Shown here piece by piece: positions 47,727 through 57,619 of a stretch of DNA of 64,000 bases. The translations under genes and the position numbers were made by a program. A model generated the notes under the pieces. That model worked only from the letters and a program-made list of their open reading frames with translations, was not told where the DNA came from and did not search any database. Within the stretch, counting starts at the first letter, position 1, and each line of letters opens with the position of its first letter. The DNA is from Serratia liquefaciens. GTDB taxonomy: Bacteria; Pseudomonadota; Gammaproteobacteria; Enterobacterales; Enterobacteriaceae. The stretch lies in the NCBI RefSeq assembly GCF_027594825.1, contig NZ_CP088930.1, positions 4,215,019 through 4,279,018 of the forward strand, given 5' to 3'.

Positions 47727-48371
47727 ATGCAAAAGGTGTTGATCACGGGCTTTGAGCCCTTTGGCGGCGAGCGCGTTAATCCTTCGTGGGAAGTGGTAAA
47801 GCAACTCAATGATATGGAGCTTTCCGGCGCGCGCATTATTGCGCGCCAGCTGCCCTGCGTATTCGGCGCGGCGCTGGAAGCGCTCAATGAGGCGATTGAT
47901 AACGTACAGCCAGTGATGGTGTTAGCTATCGGCCAGGCCGGTGGACGGACTGACATTACGCTGGAACGCGTGGCAATCAATATCGACGATGCGCGTATTC
48001 CGGATAATCAGGGGCAGCAGCCGATAGACGAGCCTATCGTTGAAAACGGGCCTGCGGCCTATTTCAGCACCTTGCCCGTCAAGGCGATGGTTGAAGCGAT
48101 GCGTGAAGCGGGCATCCCGGCTTCCGTATCGCAAACGGCCGGCACCTACGTTTGCAACCATGTGATGTACGGCTTGTTGCACCGTTTAAGCAAACAGCAG
48201 GCGATCAAGGGTGGGTTCATTCATATCCCTTATCTGCCGGAGCAGGCTGCCGCACATCCTGGCGCTCCCAGCATGGCGGCAACCACGGTGTTGTTCGCGC
48301 TGGAACTGGCCGTCTCCATTGCGCTGCAGGTTGAACACGATTTGAAGGTCGTCGGCGGCGCGACGCATTAA
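47727..48371 (+). CDS. pcp: Pyrrolidone-carboxylate peptidase Pcp
   Basis: 214 residues, 9 bases after the DUF979 gene with AAGGAG in front. Cysteine peptidase that removes N-terminal pyroglutamate from peptides. Seen: [16 protein letters not shown] at 10-25, the catalytic Glu in [18 protein letters not shown], the Cys motif [15 protein letters not shown] (about 138-152) and His in [10 protein letters not shown]. It produces the 5-oxoproline that PxpABC hydrolyses, so the operon has a complete substrate-to-glutamate path. Confidence 0.97.
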   Translation: MQKVLITGFEPFGGERVNPSWEVVKQLNDMELSGARIIARQLPCVFGAALEALNEAIDNVQPVMVLAIGQAGGRTDITLERVAINIDDARIPDNQGQQPIDEPIVENGPAAYFSTLPVKAMVEAMREAGIPASVSQTAGTYVCNHVMYGLLHRLSKQQAIKGGFIHIPYLPEQAAAHPGAPSMAATTVLFALELAVSIALQVEHDLKVVGGATH

Positions 48372-48427
48372 TCGCCGTTTTTCCCCGGCGCGGTTTGTCG
48401 CGTCGGGGGCTACTCAGGAGTGATTCT

Positions 48428-49219
48428 ATGCCGGAAGGACCGGAGATTCGCCGGGCGGCAGATGCACTGGCGGCGGCGGTGATCGACCAGCCGCTGACCG
48501 ACGTCGGTTTTGCCTTTCCCCAGCTTAAACACTATCGCGACCGGTTAATCGGTGAGCGGATCATTGCTATCGAGCCGCGCGGCAAGGCGTTGCTGACTCA
48601 CTTTTCCAATGGGCTGACGCTTTATAGCCATAACCAATTGTATGGCGTGTGGAAGGTGGTGAACGCAGGGGAAACGCCGAAAACCAAACGGGATCTGCGC
48701 GTACGGCTGGAAACGGCGGAGCGGGCAATTCTGTTGTACAGCGCTTCGGATATTACCCTTGGGCCGCGCGAGGAAATTGAACAGCATCCGTTTTTGCAAC
48801 GCATCGGCCCCGACGTGCTGGATATGACGCTGACGGAAACGGCGGTAGAACAGCGGCTGCTGTCGCCGAGGTTTCGTCGCAGGCAACTGGGCGGCATGTT
48901 GCTCGATCAGGCGTTTCTTGCCGGACTGGGCAATTATCTGCGCGCAGAAATTCTCTGGCAGGCCGAACTGGCACCGCAGCATAAGCCGCAAGATCTGTCG
49001 CCAGAGGCTTTGCAACGGCTGGCAAAGGCTTTGCTGGCGGTGCCGAGGCTGTCTTACCAGACTCGTGGGCAGGTGAATGAGAACCGTCATCACGGCGCGT
49101 TATTCAGCTTCAAGGTATTTCACCGCAGCGGTGAGCCCTGCGAACGTTGCGGCGCGATGATCGTCCGTACTTCGTTGTCGTCGCGGCCGTTTTATTGGTG
49201 TCCCGGCTGTCAGAAATAG
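48428..49219 (+). CDS. nei: Endonuclease VIII (DNA glycosylase/AP lyase)
   Basis: 263 residues from the ATG at 48428 ([12 protein letters not shown]); TCAGGAG lies just upstream. The longer frame from 48395 is rejected because Pro2 and Glu3 are the catalytic residues. Removes oxidised pyrimidines. Seen: PEGPE, the H2TH segment, and the C-terminal zinc finger [25 protein letters not shown] (Cys4 type). It follows pcp by 57 bases and could be transcribed with the pxp operon, as in E. coli. Confidence 0.97.
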   Translation: MPEGPEIRRAADALAAAVIDQPLTDVGFAFPQLKHYRDRLIGERIIAIEPRGKALLTHFSNGLTLYSHNQLYGVWKVVNAGETPKTKRDLRVRLETAERAILLYSASDITLGPREEIEQHPFLQRIGPDVLDMTLTETAVEQRLLSPRFRRRQLGGMLLDQAFLAGLGNYLRAEILWQAELAPQHKPQDLSPEALQRLAKALLAVPRLSYQTRGQVNENRHHGALFSFKVFHRSGEPCERCGAMIVRTSLSSRPFYWCPGCQK

Positions 49220-49220
49220 C

Positions 49221-49247
49221 AAAAAAAAGCCGCCCATCGGGCGGCTT
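49221..49247 (-). terminator. Rho-independent terminator of gltA
   Basis: On the minus strand AAGCCGCCCGATGGGCGGCTT is a perfect hairpin followed by TTTTTTTT. It begins 29 bases beyond the gltA stop; the opposite strand lacks a T-run so nei may not use it. Confidence 0.88.
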
Positions 49248-49275
49248 GTGCGGCTTTATGTAGGGTAAAGCGGCG

Positions 49276-50568
49276 TTATTTGTTTTTCACCTGAGATTTG
49301 AAATCGCGTTCGGCATAGCCGGTGTACAACTGACGCGGACGGGCAATCTTGATGCCTTCGTCGTGCATTTCGTTCCAGTGTGCAATCCAGCCGATGGTAC
49401 GGGCGATGGCGAAGATTACGGTGAACATGGAAGAAGGAATGCCCATTGCCTTCAGAATGATGCCTGAGTAGAAGTCGACGTTCGGGTACAGCTTCTTCTC
49501 GATGAAGTACGGGTCGTTCAGCGCGATGTGTTCCAGCTCCATCGCCACTTCCAGCAGGTTGTCGTCCTTCTTGTTCAGCTCTTTCAGCACTTCGTGACAG
49601 GTTTCGCGCATCACGGTGGCGCGTGGGTCGTAGTTCTTGTACACGCGGTGGCCAAAGCCCATCAGACGGAAGGAGTCGTTCTTGTCCTTGGCGCGTTTGA
49701 TAAACTCAGGGATGTGCTCAACGGTCTTGATCTCTTCCAGCATTTTCAGTGCGGCTTCGTTGGCGCCGCCGTGTGCCGGGCCCCACAGGGAGGCGATACC
49801 GGCCGCGATACAGGCAAACGGGTTAGCGCCTGAAGAACCGGCGGTACGTACGGTAGAGGTGGAAGCGTTCTGCTCGTGGTCTGCGTGCAGGATCAGGATG
49901 CGATCCATTGCGCGTTCCAGCACTGGGTTCACCACGTATTCTTCACACGGGGTCGCGAACATCATGTGCAGGAAGTTACCGGCGTAGGACAGGTCGTTAC
50001 GTGGATAAACGAACGGCTGACCCAGGGAATATTTGTAACACATGGCCGCCACGGTAGGCATTTTGGACAGCAGGCGGAACGCGGTGATCTCGCGGTGACG
50101 CTCGTTGTTGACGTCCAGCGCATCGTGGTAGAACGCCGCCAGGGCACCGGTCACGCCGCACAGCACCGCCATAGGGTGCGAGTCGCGGCGGAAGCCACGG
50201 AACAGATGGGTGATCTGATCGTGGATCATGGTGTGACGGGTGACGGTCGTTTTGAAGGTTTCGAACTCTTCTGCGGTTGGGGTCTCGCCGTACAGCAGGA
50301 TGTAGCACACTTCCAGGTAAGAAGACTCTTTCGCCAGCTGTTCAATCGGGAAGCCACGGTGCAGCAGCACGCCTTTGTCACCGTCGATAAAGGTGATTTT
50401 GGATTCGCAGGAAGCGGTAGAGGTAAAGCCGGGATCAAACGTGAAATAACCTTTGGAGCCCAGGGCGCGGACATCGAGGACATCGGGGCCCAGTGTCGGG
50501 GATAATACGCCCAGTTCGATTGGAGCTTCACCATCATTAATGGTTAGCGTCGCTTTCTTATCAGTCAT
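49276..50568 (-). CDS. gltA: Citrate synthase (type II, hexameric)
   Basis: 430 residues, near the E. coli length of 427. Condenses oxaloacetate and acetyl-CoA. Seen: NADH-binding N-terminal domain, [58 protein letters not shown] with the catalytic His, [14 protein letters not shown] and [16 protein letters not shown]. Divergent from sdhCDAB, as in E. coli. GAGACAG before the ATG. Typical catabolite- and ArcA-controlled gene; no sites are assigned with confidence on this side. Confidence 0.98.
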   Translation of the reverse strand: MTDKKATLTINDGEAPIELGVLSPTLGPDVLDVRALGSKGYFTFDPGFTSTASCESKITFIDGDKGVLLHRGFPIEQLAKESSYLEVCYILLYGETPTAEEFETFKTTVTRHTMIHDQITHLFRGFRRDSHPMAVLCGVTGALAAFYHDALDVNNERHREITAFRLLSKMPTVAAMCYKYSLGQPFVYPRNDLSYAGNFLHMMFATPCEEYVVNPVLERAMDRILILHADHEQNASTSTVRTAGSSGANPFACIAAGIASLWGPAHGGANEAALKMLEEIKTVEHIPEFIKRAKDKNDSFRLMGFGHRVYKNYDPRATVMRETCHEVLKELNKKDDNLLEVAMELEHIALNDPYFIEKKLYPNVDFYSGIILKAMGIPSSMFTVIFAIARTIGWIAHWNEMHDEGIKIARPRQLYTGYAERDFKSQVKNK

Positions 50569-50802
50569 TTACTGTCTCCTTAGCGCCTTATTTTAAAAAC
50601 CTCTAACAACTGAAATACCTTAATTCTCCTCAGGTTGCCCGCAAAAAATGGTGCGGACGCTAACTCTGTGAGCGACTGCGCAAATGCGCGGGTAGGGTAC
50701 AGAGTGCTAACCAGGCGAACGAGGCGGGTGACCAGTTGTTAACGATTCATCGGAATTCGTTATATTCTGTTAATCTTACCTACGACGTGTTCGGGGGTTG
50801 TT

Positions 50803-50901
50803 GAACCTATCCCAATAAACTGTTTTATATGCCTTATTTTATTTAATCTGCGGCGAACTGCTGCAAACATGCCCGGCAAAAACCGCCATTGGGATAGGTT
50901 C
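50803..50901. repeat. 99-base element bounded by a 14-base perfect inverted repeat, gltA-sdhC gap
   Basis: GAACCTATCCCAAT (50803-50816) and ATTGGGATAGGTTC (50888-50901) are exact reverse complements, separated by 71 bases that do not pair well. It looks like a small inverted-repeat element inside the 733-base gap between gltA and sdhC (50569-51301), not in the E. coli gap as I remember it. No open reading frame or convincing target duplication is visible. Confidence 0.6.
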
Positions 50902-51051
50902 TGCCAAATACACTGTTGCATATCTTGAACACAGGGGGAAGTGTATCTGCTGACCTATAGCGCATCATAGGACCGTTTGTGCCCCTATATGTAATGGAAT
51001 TGTTGATCTCTTGTCAAATCAGATAATTAATTTTGTGCCAATTGTGAAATT

Positions 51052-51067
51052 CGTGATCTAAATCACT
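51052..51067 (+). promoter_or_regulatory. CRP-like site upstream of sdhC
   Basis: CGTGA-TCTAAA-TCACT contains the perfect palindromic centre GTGAT...ATCAC and differs from TGTGA-N6-TCACA at the two outermost bases. It is centred about 80 bases before the predicted sdhC transcription start. CRP control of sdh is known in E. coli. Confidence 0.65.
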
Positions 51068-51104
51068 GTTCGGGGGAAATGTTACCAAAGGGATTGTATG
51101 GGAA

Positions 51105-51133
51105 TTGTAATCAGAATGTGATCCTCCTATACT
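51105..51133 (+). promoter_or_regulatory. Promoter of sdhCDAB-sucABCD
   Basis: TTGTAA (51105-51110), a 17-base spacer and TATACT (51128-51133), followed by GCCGCCAGGTCTCCGG. The same -10 and start region occur in the E. coli sdhC promoter as I remember it. The predicted leader is about 165 bases and shares blocks such as ACGCTGTCTGA and GGAGGAAGGAAA with E. coli. No small-RNA target was assigned with confidence. Confidence 0.8.
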
Positions 51134-51301
51134 GCCGCCAGGTCTCCGGGATACCCTGAAGTAGGAGCACCCAGCGTTATAACTACGCGCCGTTTAAGCA
51201 CAGAGGATGTTGTTGTTTGAGCGCGTGACGTGTGAGGGTTTTGGCTCTTAACGCTGTCTGATCCCCGCCCAGGCCGGAGGAAGGAAAATAATAAGAGCTG
51301 T

Positions 51302-51691
51302 GTGGGCAAAAACGTGAAAAAACAAAGACCTGTCAACCTGGATCTGCAAACGATCCGGTTTCCCGTAACTGCGATAGCGTCCATCTTACACCGAGTCTCT
51401 GGCGTAATTACCTTCGTTGCCGTGGGTATCCTCCTCTGGCTGCTGGGCCTGTCTCTCTCTTCCCAAGAGGGGTTCATGCAGGCTGCCGCCATCATGAATA
51501 GCTTCGTTGTCAAATTCATATTCTGGGGCATCCTCACGGCGCTGGCCTATCACATTTGCGGTGGTATTCGCCACTTGTTAATGGATTTTGGCTATATCGA
51601 AGAGAGTTTAGCTGCCGGTACCCGTTCTGCCCAGGTGGCGATCGGTCTGACCGTCGTGCTGTCAGTTCTGGCTGGAGTCCTCGTATGGTAA
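51302..51691 (+). CDS. sdhC: Succinate dehydrogenase cytochrome b556 subunit
   Basis: 129 residues beginning with GTG at 51302; the preceding AATAATAAGAGCT gives only a weak ribosome site. Start chosen because the length equals that of E. coli SdhC and [28 protein letters not shown] follows directly. Three membrane helices (about 30-52, 65-85, 105-125). The heme ligand His in [15 protein letters not shown] and the quinone-site Ser in SILHRVSG are present. First gene of an eight-gene operon. Confidence 0.95.
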   Translation: MGKNVKKQRPVNLDLQTIRFPVTAIASILHRVSGVITFVAVGILLWLLGLSLSSQEGFMQAAAIMNSFVVKFIFWGILTALAYHICGGIRHLLMDFGYIEESLAAGTRSAQVAIGLTVVLSVLAGVLVW

Positions 51692-52032
51692 ACAATGTTT
51701 CTGCATTAGGACGCAACGGCGTACACGACTGGTTGTTACTGCGTGCTTCCGCTATCGTCATCACCCTGTATGTTCTGTATATCCTGGGCTTCTTCGTTAC
51801 GGCTCCGGATCTCACCTACGAAATCTGGCGCGGCTTTTTCGCCACCTCTATTACGAAAGTGTTCACCCTGCTGACGCTGCTGTCGATTCTGGTTCACGCC
51901 TGGGTCGGTTTGTGGCAGGTCTTGACGGATTACGTCAAGCCTTTGGCGGTACGTCTGGTGTTGCAACTGGCGATTGTTGTCGTGTTGCTGGTCTATTTAC
52001 TGTACGGAACAATCGTAGTGTGGGGTGCATAA
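51685..52032 (+). CDS. sdhD: Succinate dehydrogenase membrane anchor subunit
   Basis: 115 residues, the same as E. coli, starting at the ATG at 51685, which overlaps sdhC by 7 bases. Three membrane helices; the heme ligand His in [19 protein letters not shown] is present. Anchors SdhAB with SdhC and forms the ubiquinone site. The longer frame upstream to 51556 lies inside sdhC and is not real. Confidence 0.96.
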   Translation: MVNNVSALGRNGVHDWLLLRASAIVITLYVLYILGFFVTAPDLTYEIWRGFFATSITKVFTLLTLLSILVHAWVGLWQVLTDYVKPLAVRLVLQLAIVVVLLVYLLYGTIVVWGA

Positions 52033-52033
52033 G

Positions 52034-53800
52034 ATGAAACTGCCGATCAGAGAATTTGATGCTGTAGTTATCGGTGCAGGCGGCGCAGGTATGCGCGCGG
52101 CACTGCAAATTTCTCAAGCAGGCTCCAGCTGTGCCCTGCTGTCCAAAGTATTCCCGACCCGTTCCCACACCGTGTCTGCACAGGGTGGCATCACCGTAGC
52201 CCTGGGTAACAACCACGATGATAACTGGGAATGGCATATGTATGACACGGTGAAGGGTTCCGATTATATCGGTGACCAGGACGCCATTGAATATATGTGT
52301 AAAACCGGCCCGGAAGCGGTTCTGGAGCTGGAGCATATGGGCCTGCCGTTCTCGCGTACGGACGAAGGCCGCATTTATCAGCGTCCGTTCGGCGGCCAGT
52401 CACTGAACTTCGGTGGCGCACAGGCGGCACGCACCGCGGCGGCAGCTGACCGTACCGGTCACGCGTTGTTGCACACCCTGTACCAACAGAATCTGAAAAA
52501 TCACACCACTATCTTCTCCGAGTGGTATGCGCTGGATCTGGTGAAAAACCAGGATGGCGCAGTGGTCGGCACCACGGCTATCTGCATCGAAACCGGTGAA
52601 GTGGTTTACTTCAAAGCCAAGGCCACCGTGCTGGCGACCGGCGGTGCAGGCCGTATTTACCAGTCCACCACCAACGCCCACATCAACACCGGCGACGGTG
52701 TCGGTATGGCGCTGCGCGCCGGCGTGCCGGTGCAGGACATGGAAATGTGGCAGTTCCACCCGACCGGCATCGCCGGCGCCGGGGTATTGGTGACCGAAGG
52801 TTGCCGTGGCGAAGGTGGTTATCTGCTGAACAAACACGGCGAGCGTTTCATGGAGCGCTATGCGCCGAACGCCAAAGACCTGGCGGGCCGTGATGTCGTA
52901 GCCCGTTCTATCATGATTGAAATCCGCGAAGGCCGCGGCTGTGACGGTCCATGGGGCCCACACGTCAAGCTGAAGCTGGATCACCTGGGCAAAGAAGTGC
53001 TGGAATCCCGTCTGCCGGGCATTCTGGAACTGTCGCGCACCTTCGCGCACGTCGACCCGGTGAAAGAGCCGATTCCGGTTATCCCAACCTGCCACTACAT
53101 GATGGGCGGTATTCCGACCAAAGTGACTGGCCAGGCGCTGACCGTGAACGAAAAAGGCGAAGACGTGGTGATCCCGGGCCTGTTCGCCGTGGGCGAAATT
53201 GCCTGCGTATCGGTGCACGGCGCCAACCGTCTGGGCGGCAACTCGTTGCTGGACCTGGTGGTGTTCGGTCGTGCCGCCGGCATGCATCTGCATGAGTCTC
53301 TGGCGGAGCAGGGCGAAAGCCGTGATGCCAGCGATTCTGATGTAGAGGCGTCGCTGGATCGTCTGAACCGCTGGAACAACACCCGTTCCGGTGAAGATCC
53401 GGTCGAAATCCGTAAGGCGCTTCAAGCCTGCATGCAGCACAACTTCTCGGTATTCCGCGAAGGCGATGCGATGGCGAAAGGCCTGGAAGAGCTGAAAGTG
53501 ATCCGTGAACGTCTGAAGAACGCACGTCTGGACGATACCTCCAGCGAGTTCAACACCCAGCGCATCGAATGCCTGGAGCTGGATAACCTGATGGAGACCG
53601 CGTTTTCCACCGCCGTGTCGGCCAACTTCCGTACCGAAAGCCGTGGCGCACACAGCCGCTTCGACTTCCCGGAACGTGATGACGCCAACTGGCTGTGTCA
53701 CTCGCTGTATCAGCCGCAATCGGAAAGCATGACGCGTCGTGAAGTGAACATGCAACCGAAGCTGCGCCCGGCATTCCCGCCGAAAGTGCGTTCTTACTAA
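52034..53800 (+). CDS. sdhA: Succinate dehydrogenase flavoprotein subunit
   Basis: 588 residues, as in E. coli, from the ATG at 52034 one base after the sdhD stop. FAD-binding [11 protein letters not shown] at about 14-24; covalent FAD His45 in [11 protein letters not shown]; active-site [21 protein letters not shown] and Arg in [11 protein letters not shown]...[22 protein letters not shown]. Oxidises succinate to fumarate. Confidence 0.98.
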   Translation: MKLPIREFDAVVIGAGGAGMRAALQISQAGSSCALLSKVFPTRSHTVSAQGGITVALGNNHDDNWEWHMYDTVKGSDYIGDQDAIEYMCKTGPEAVLELEHMGLPFSRTDEGRIYQRPFGGQSLNFGGAQAARTAAAADRTGHALLHTLYQQNLKNHTTIFSEWYALDLVKNQDGAVVGTTAICIETGEVVYFKAKATVLATGGAGRIYQSTTNAHINTGDGVGMALRAGVPVQDMEMWQFHPTGIAGAGVLVTEGCRGEGGYLLNKHGERFMERYAPNAKDLAGRDVVARSIMIEIREGRGCDGPWGPHVKLKLDHLGKEVLESRLPGILELSRTFAHVDPVKEPIPVIPTCHYMMGGIPTKVTGQALTVNEKGEDVVIPGLFAVGEIACVSVHGANRLGGNSLLDLVVFGRAAGMHLHESLAEQGESRDASDSDVEASLDRLNRWNNTRSGEDPVEIRKALQACMQHNFSVFREGDAMAKGLEELKVIRERLKNARLDDTSSEFNTQRIECLELDNLMETAFSTAVSANFRTESRGAHSRFDFPERDDANWLCHSLYQPQSESMTRREVNMQPKLRPAFPPKVRSY

Positions 53801-53816
53801 TTGCGGAGATCGATTG

Positions 53817-54533
53817 ATGAAACTCGAATTTTCAATTTATCGCTACAATCCGGATGTTGATGACGCTCCGCATATGCAGGACTACAGCCTGGAAGCGGAA
53901 GAAGGTCGCGACATGATGTTGCTGGATGCCTTGATCCTGCTGAAAGAAAAAGATCCCAGCCTGTCGTTTCGTCGTTCCTGCCGCGAAGGCGTGTGTGGTT
54001 CCGACGGGATCAACATGAACGGCAAAAACGGCCTGGCTTGTATCACCCCGATCTCGTCGCTGCGTAAAGGCAACAACAAGATTGTGATCCGCCCGCTGCC
54101 TGGTTTGCCGGTAGTGCGCGATCTGGTGGTGGATATGGGTCAGTTCTACACCCAGTATGAAAAGATCAAACCTTACCTGCAGAACGACGGCAAGAACCCG
54201 CCGGCGCGTGAGCACCTGCAATCGCCGGAGCAACGTGCCAAGCTGGACGGACTTTATGAGTGCATTTTATGCGCTTGTTGTTCGACCTCTTGCCCATCAT
54301 TCTGGTGGAACCCGGACAAATTCATTGGCCCGGCTGGCCTGCTGGCGGCATACCGCTTCCTGATTGACAGCCGTGACACGGAAACGGAAGAACGTTTAGA
54401 CGATCTAGACGACGCTTTCAGTGTTTTCCGCTGCCATAGCATTATGAATTGTGTCAGTGTATGTCCTAAAGGCTTGAACCCGACGCGTGCTATCGGTCAT
54501 ATCAAGTCTATGCTGCTGCAACGCGGCGCATAA
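53817..54533 (+). CDS. sdhB: Succinate dehydrogenase iron-sulfur subunit
   Basis: 238 residues from the ATG at 53817 (the frame could begin with TTG at 53814). 2Fe-2S cysteines in SCREGVCGSDG; 4Fe-4S in CILCACCSTSCPSFWW; 3Fe-4S in CHSIMNCVSVCPKGLNPT. Transfers electrons from SdhA flavin to ubiquinone. RBS CGGAG; 16 bases after sdhA. Confidence 0.98.
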   Translation: MKLEFSIYRYNPDVDDAPHMQDYSLEAEEGRDMMLLDALILLKEKDPSLSFRRSCREGVCGSDGINMNGKNGLACITPISSLRKGNNKIVIRPLPGLPVVRDLVVDMGQFYTQYEKIKPYLQNDGKNPPAREHLQSPEQRAKLDGLYECILCACCSTSCPSFWWNPDKFIGPAGLLAAYRFLIDSRDTETEERLDDLDDAFSVFRCHSIMNCVSVCPKGLNPTRAIGHIKSMLLQRGA

Positions 54534-54587
54534 GTGGGACGAGATGCTGCGCCGGGCAGTTTCCGGCGCACATCACAAAGGAGGGAG

Positions 54588-54743
54588 CCTCTAAAAACTG
54601 ACCCGTGGCTGCGGCACTATGCAGCCAGGTTCGCCCGCCGGTTTTTAGAGGTTCCTTGTAAGGGACCGCAAGGTCCATAGCAGAACGTACCGTAAAAGTA
54701 CGTCGAGTGAACCGTTTCTACGGCAAACCGTATCCATCACGGT
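54588..54743 (+). other. Train of hairpins in the sdhB-sucA gap
   Basis: The 261-base gap contains successive perfect hairpins: CCTCTAAAAAC/GTTTTTAGAGG (54588-54651) enclosing TGGCTGC/GCAGCCA (54606-54627); GGACC-gcaa-GGTCC (54663-54676); CGTAC/GTACG (54686-54702); CCGT-ttct-ACGG (54712-54723); ACCGT/ACGGT (54727-54743). Before it lies TGCGCCGG/CCGGCGCA (54547-54569). E. coli has a comparable AAAAACTG...CAGTTTTT hairpin here, so this is a conserved leader architecture, probably an RNA-processing or stability region between the sdh and suc parts of the operon. No gene is seen in the gap. Confidence 0.7.
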
Positions 54744-54794
54744 AATTATGTTAACCACGGCGAAAACTAAAGCTTCAAAGCTTAAGGGATCATG

Positions 54795-57608
54795 ATGCAG
54801 AACGGCGCAATGAAGGCCTGGCTGGATTCCTCCTATCTGGCGGGCGCGAACCAGTCTTACATAGAACAGCTCTATGAAGACTTCTTAACCGATCCGGGCT
54901 CCGTTGAAGATAGCTGGCGTTCCATTTTTCAACAGCTACCAACCGCGGGTGTAAAACCCGATCAGCTTCACTCTCAAACGCGTGACTACTTCCGCCGCCT
55001 GGCGAAAGACTCCGCGCGTTACAACACCACCATCAACGATCCAGACACCGATGCCAAGCAGGTCAAGGTACTGCAGCTGATTAACGCCTTCCGTTTCCGC
55101 GGACATCAGCATGCCAACCTCGATCCGCTCGGTCTGTGGCAGCGTGAGCAAGTTCCTGACCTTGAACCCGCCTATCACAACCTGACCGAAGCCGACTTCC
55201 AGGAAACCTTCAACGTGGGTTCTTTCGCTATCGGCAAAGAAACCATGAAGCTGGGCGACCTGTATGCCGCGCTGAAGCAGACCTATTGTGGTTCGATCGG
55301 TGCGGAATACATGCACATTACCAACACTGAAGAGAAACGCTGGATCCAGCAGCGTATTGAATCGGTGGTGGGGCACGCCAGCTTTACCGATGACGAGAAA
55401 CGCCGCTTCCTGAACGAACTGACCGCAGCGGAAGGTCTGGAGCGTTACCTCGGCGCCAAATTCCCAGGGGCGAAACGCTTCTCGCTGGAAGGTGGCGATG
55501 CGCTGGTACCGATGCTCAAAGAGATGGTGCGTCACGCCGGCAAGAACGGCACGCGCGAAGTGGTATTGGGCATGGCCCACCGCGGCCGTCTGAACGTGTT
55601 GATCAACGTACTGGGTAAAAAACCTGCCGACCTGTTCGACGAGTTTGCCGGCAAGCATAAAGAGCACCTCGGCACCGGTGACGTGAAATATCACCAGGGC
55701 TTCTCCTCTGACGTAGAAACCGAAGGCGGCATGGTTCACCTGGCGCTGGCGTTTAACCCGTCGCACCTGGAGATCGTCAGCCCGGTAGTCATGGGGTCAG
55801 TTCGTGCCCGCCGTGACCGTCTGGACGAAGCGCGCAGCAATATGGTACTGCCAATCACCATCCACGGTGACGCCGCCATTACCGGCCAGGGCGTGGTTCA
55901 GGAAACCCTGAACATGTCGCAGGCTCGTGGCTACGAAGTGGGCGGCACGGTGCGTATCGTGATCAACAACCAGGTTGGTTTCACCACTTCCAACCCGCTG
56001 GATGCGCGTTCTACCGAATACTGTACTGACATCGCCAAGATGGTGCAGTCGCCGATCTTCCACGTGAATGCTGACGATCCGGAAGCGGTGGCCTTTGTGA
56101 CCCGCCTGGCGTTGGATTTCCGTAACACCTTCAAACGTGACGTGATGATCGATCTGGTCTGCTACCGTCGCCATGGGCATAACGAGGCCGACGAGCCAAG
56201 TGCAACCCAGCCGGTGATGTACCAGAAGATCAAAAAACACCCGACGCCGCGCAAGCTTTATGCTGACGTGCTGACCGAACAGAAAGTCGCCAGCCTGGAA
56301 GATGCCACGGAAATGGTCAACCTGTATCGTGATGCACTCGACCGCGGCGATTGCGTGGTTGAAGAGTGGCGTCCGATGAATCTGCATAGCTTTACCTGGT
56401 CGCCGTACCTTAACCACGAATGGGATGAAGAGTACCCAAGCAAGGTTGAGATGAAGCGCCTGCAGGAACTGGCCCGTCGCATCAGCACCGTGCCGGAAGC
56501 GATCGAAATGCAGTCACGCGTAGCGAAAATCTACGCAGACCGCGCAGAGATGGCGGCAGGCAATAAAGCGTTCGACTGGGGCGCGGCGGAAACGCTGGCC
56601 TACGCCACCATGGTCGATGAAGGCATCCCTATTCGCCTTTCCGGTGAAGACGCCGGCCGCGGTACCTTCTTCCACCGTCACGCCGTGGTGCATAACCAGA
56701 AAAACGGTTCGGTCTACGTTCCGCTGGCCAATGTTCACAGCGGGCAGGGCGAGTTCAAAGTTTGGGACTCCGTGCTGTCAGAAGAAGCCGTATTGGCGTT
56801 CGAATATGGTTATGCCACTGCAGAACCGCGCACCCTGACCATTTGGGAAGCGCAGTTCGGTGACTTCGCCAACGGCGCTCAGGTGGTGATCGACCAGTTC
56901 ATCAGCTCCGGCGAGCAGAAATGGGGTCGTATGTGCGGCCTGGTGATGCTGCTGCCGCACGGTTACGAAGGCCAGGGCCCAGAGCACTCCTCTGCGCGTC
57001 TGGAACGTTACCTGCAGCTGTGTGCTGAGCAGAACATGCAGGTGTGCATCCCGTCCACCCCGGCGCAGGTTTACCATATGCTGCGTCGTCAGGCGCTGCG
57101 CGGTATGCGTCGTCCGTTGGTGGTGATGTCGCCGAAATCTCTGCTGCGTCATCCGCTGGCGACTTCATCCCTGGATGAGCTGGCTAACGGCACCTTCCTG
57201 CCGGCGATCGGTGAGATCGACGAGCTGGATCCGAAAGCGGTCAAACGCGTGGTCATGTGCTCCGGTAAGGTCTATTACGATCTGTTGGAACAACGCCGCA
57301 AGAACGACCAGAAAGACGTGGCTATCATCCGCATCGAGCAGCTGTACCCGTTCCCGCATCAGGCCGTTCAGGCGGTGCTGGAGAAGTATGCTCACGTGCA
57401 TGATTTCGTCTGGTGTCAGGAAGAGCCGCTGAACCAGGGTGCCTGGTACTGCAGCCAACACAACTTCCGTGAAGTGGTGCCGTTCGGGGCTTCTTTACGT
57501 TACGCCGGACGTCCAGCCTCTGCCTCACCGGCAGTCGGTTATATGTCCGTACACCAGAAGCAGCAACAGGCTCTGGTTAATGACGCGCTGAATATTGTTA
57601 AAGATTAA
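54795..57608 (+). CDS. sucA: 2-oxoglutarate dehydrogenase E1 component
   Basis: 937 residues from the ATG at 54795 (MQNGAMKAWLDSSYLAG), which corresponds to the E. coli start and has AAGGGA 6-7 bases upstream; the ATG at 54792 gives one more Met. Thiamine-diphosphate enzyme: N-terminal LDSSYLAGANQSYIEQLYEDFLTDP, HRGRLNVL...GTGDVKYHQGFSSD, GDAAITGQGVVQETLNMSQ and the GHNEADEP loop are all present. Catalyses decarboxylation of 2-oxoglutarate and succinyl transfer to SucB. Confidence 0.98.
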   Translation: MQNGAMKAWLDSSYLAGANQSYIEQLYEDFLTDPGSVEDSWRSIFQQLPTAGVKPDQLHSQTRDYFRRLAKDSARYNTTINDPDTDAKQVKVLQLINAFRFRGHQHANLDPLGLWQREQVPDLEPAYHNLTEADFQETFNVGSFAIGKETMKLGDLYAALKQTYCGSIGAEYMHITNTEEKRWIQQRIESVVGHASFTDDEKRRFLNELTAAEGLERYLGAKFPGAKRFSLEGGDALVPMLKEMVRHAGKNGTREVVLGMAHRGRLNVLINVLGKKPADLFDEFAGKHKEHLGTGDVKYHQGFSSDVETEGGMVHLALAFNPSHLEIVSPVVMGSVRARRDRLDEARSNMVLPITIHGDAAITGQGVVQETLNMSQARGYEVGGTVRIVINNQVGFTTSNPLDARSTEYCTDIAKMVQSPIFHVNADDPEAVAFVTRLALDFRNTFKRDVMIDLVCYRRHGHNEADEPSATQPVMYQKIKKHPTPRKLYADVLTEQKVASLEDATEMVNLYRDALDRGDCVVEEWRPMNLHSFTWSPYLNHEWDEEYPSKVEMKRLQELARRISTVPEAIEMQSRVAKIYADRAEMAAGNKAFDWGAAETLAYATMVDEGIPIRLSGEDAGRGTFFHRHAVVHNQKNGSVYVPLANVHSGQGEFKVWDSVLSEEAVLAFEYGYATAEPRTLTIWEAQFGDFANGAQVVIDQFISSGEQKWGRMCGLVMLLPHGYEGQGPEHSSARLERYLQLCAEQNMQVCIPSTPAQVYHMLRRQALRGMRRPLVVMSPKSLLRHPLATSSLDELANGTFLPAIGEIDELDPKAVKRVVMCSGKVYYDLLEQRRKNDQKDVAIIRIEQLYPFPHQAVQAVLEKYAHVHDFVWCQEEPLNQGAWYCSQHNFREVVPFGASLRYAGRPASASPAVGYMSVHQKQQQALVNDALNIVKD

Positions 57609-57619
57609 GGGAAAGCTAA

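Noticed and set aside
52400..53755. 451-codon open frame on the minus strand opposite sdhA
   Set aside because: Shadow of sdhA: no start context, no recognisable domain, His/Gln-rich composition typical of reverse-frame translation.
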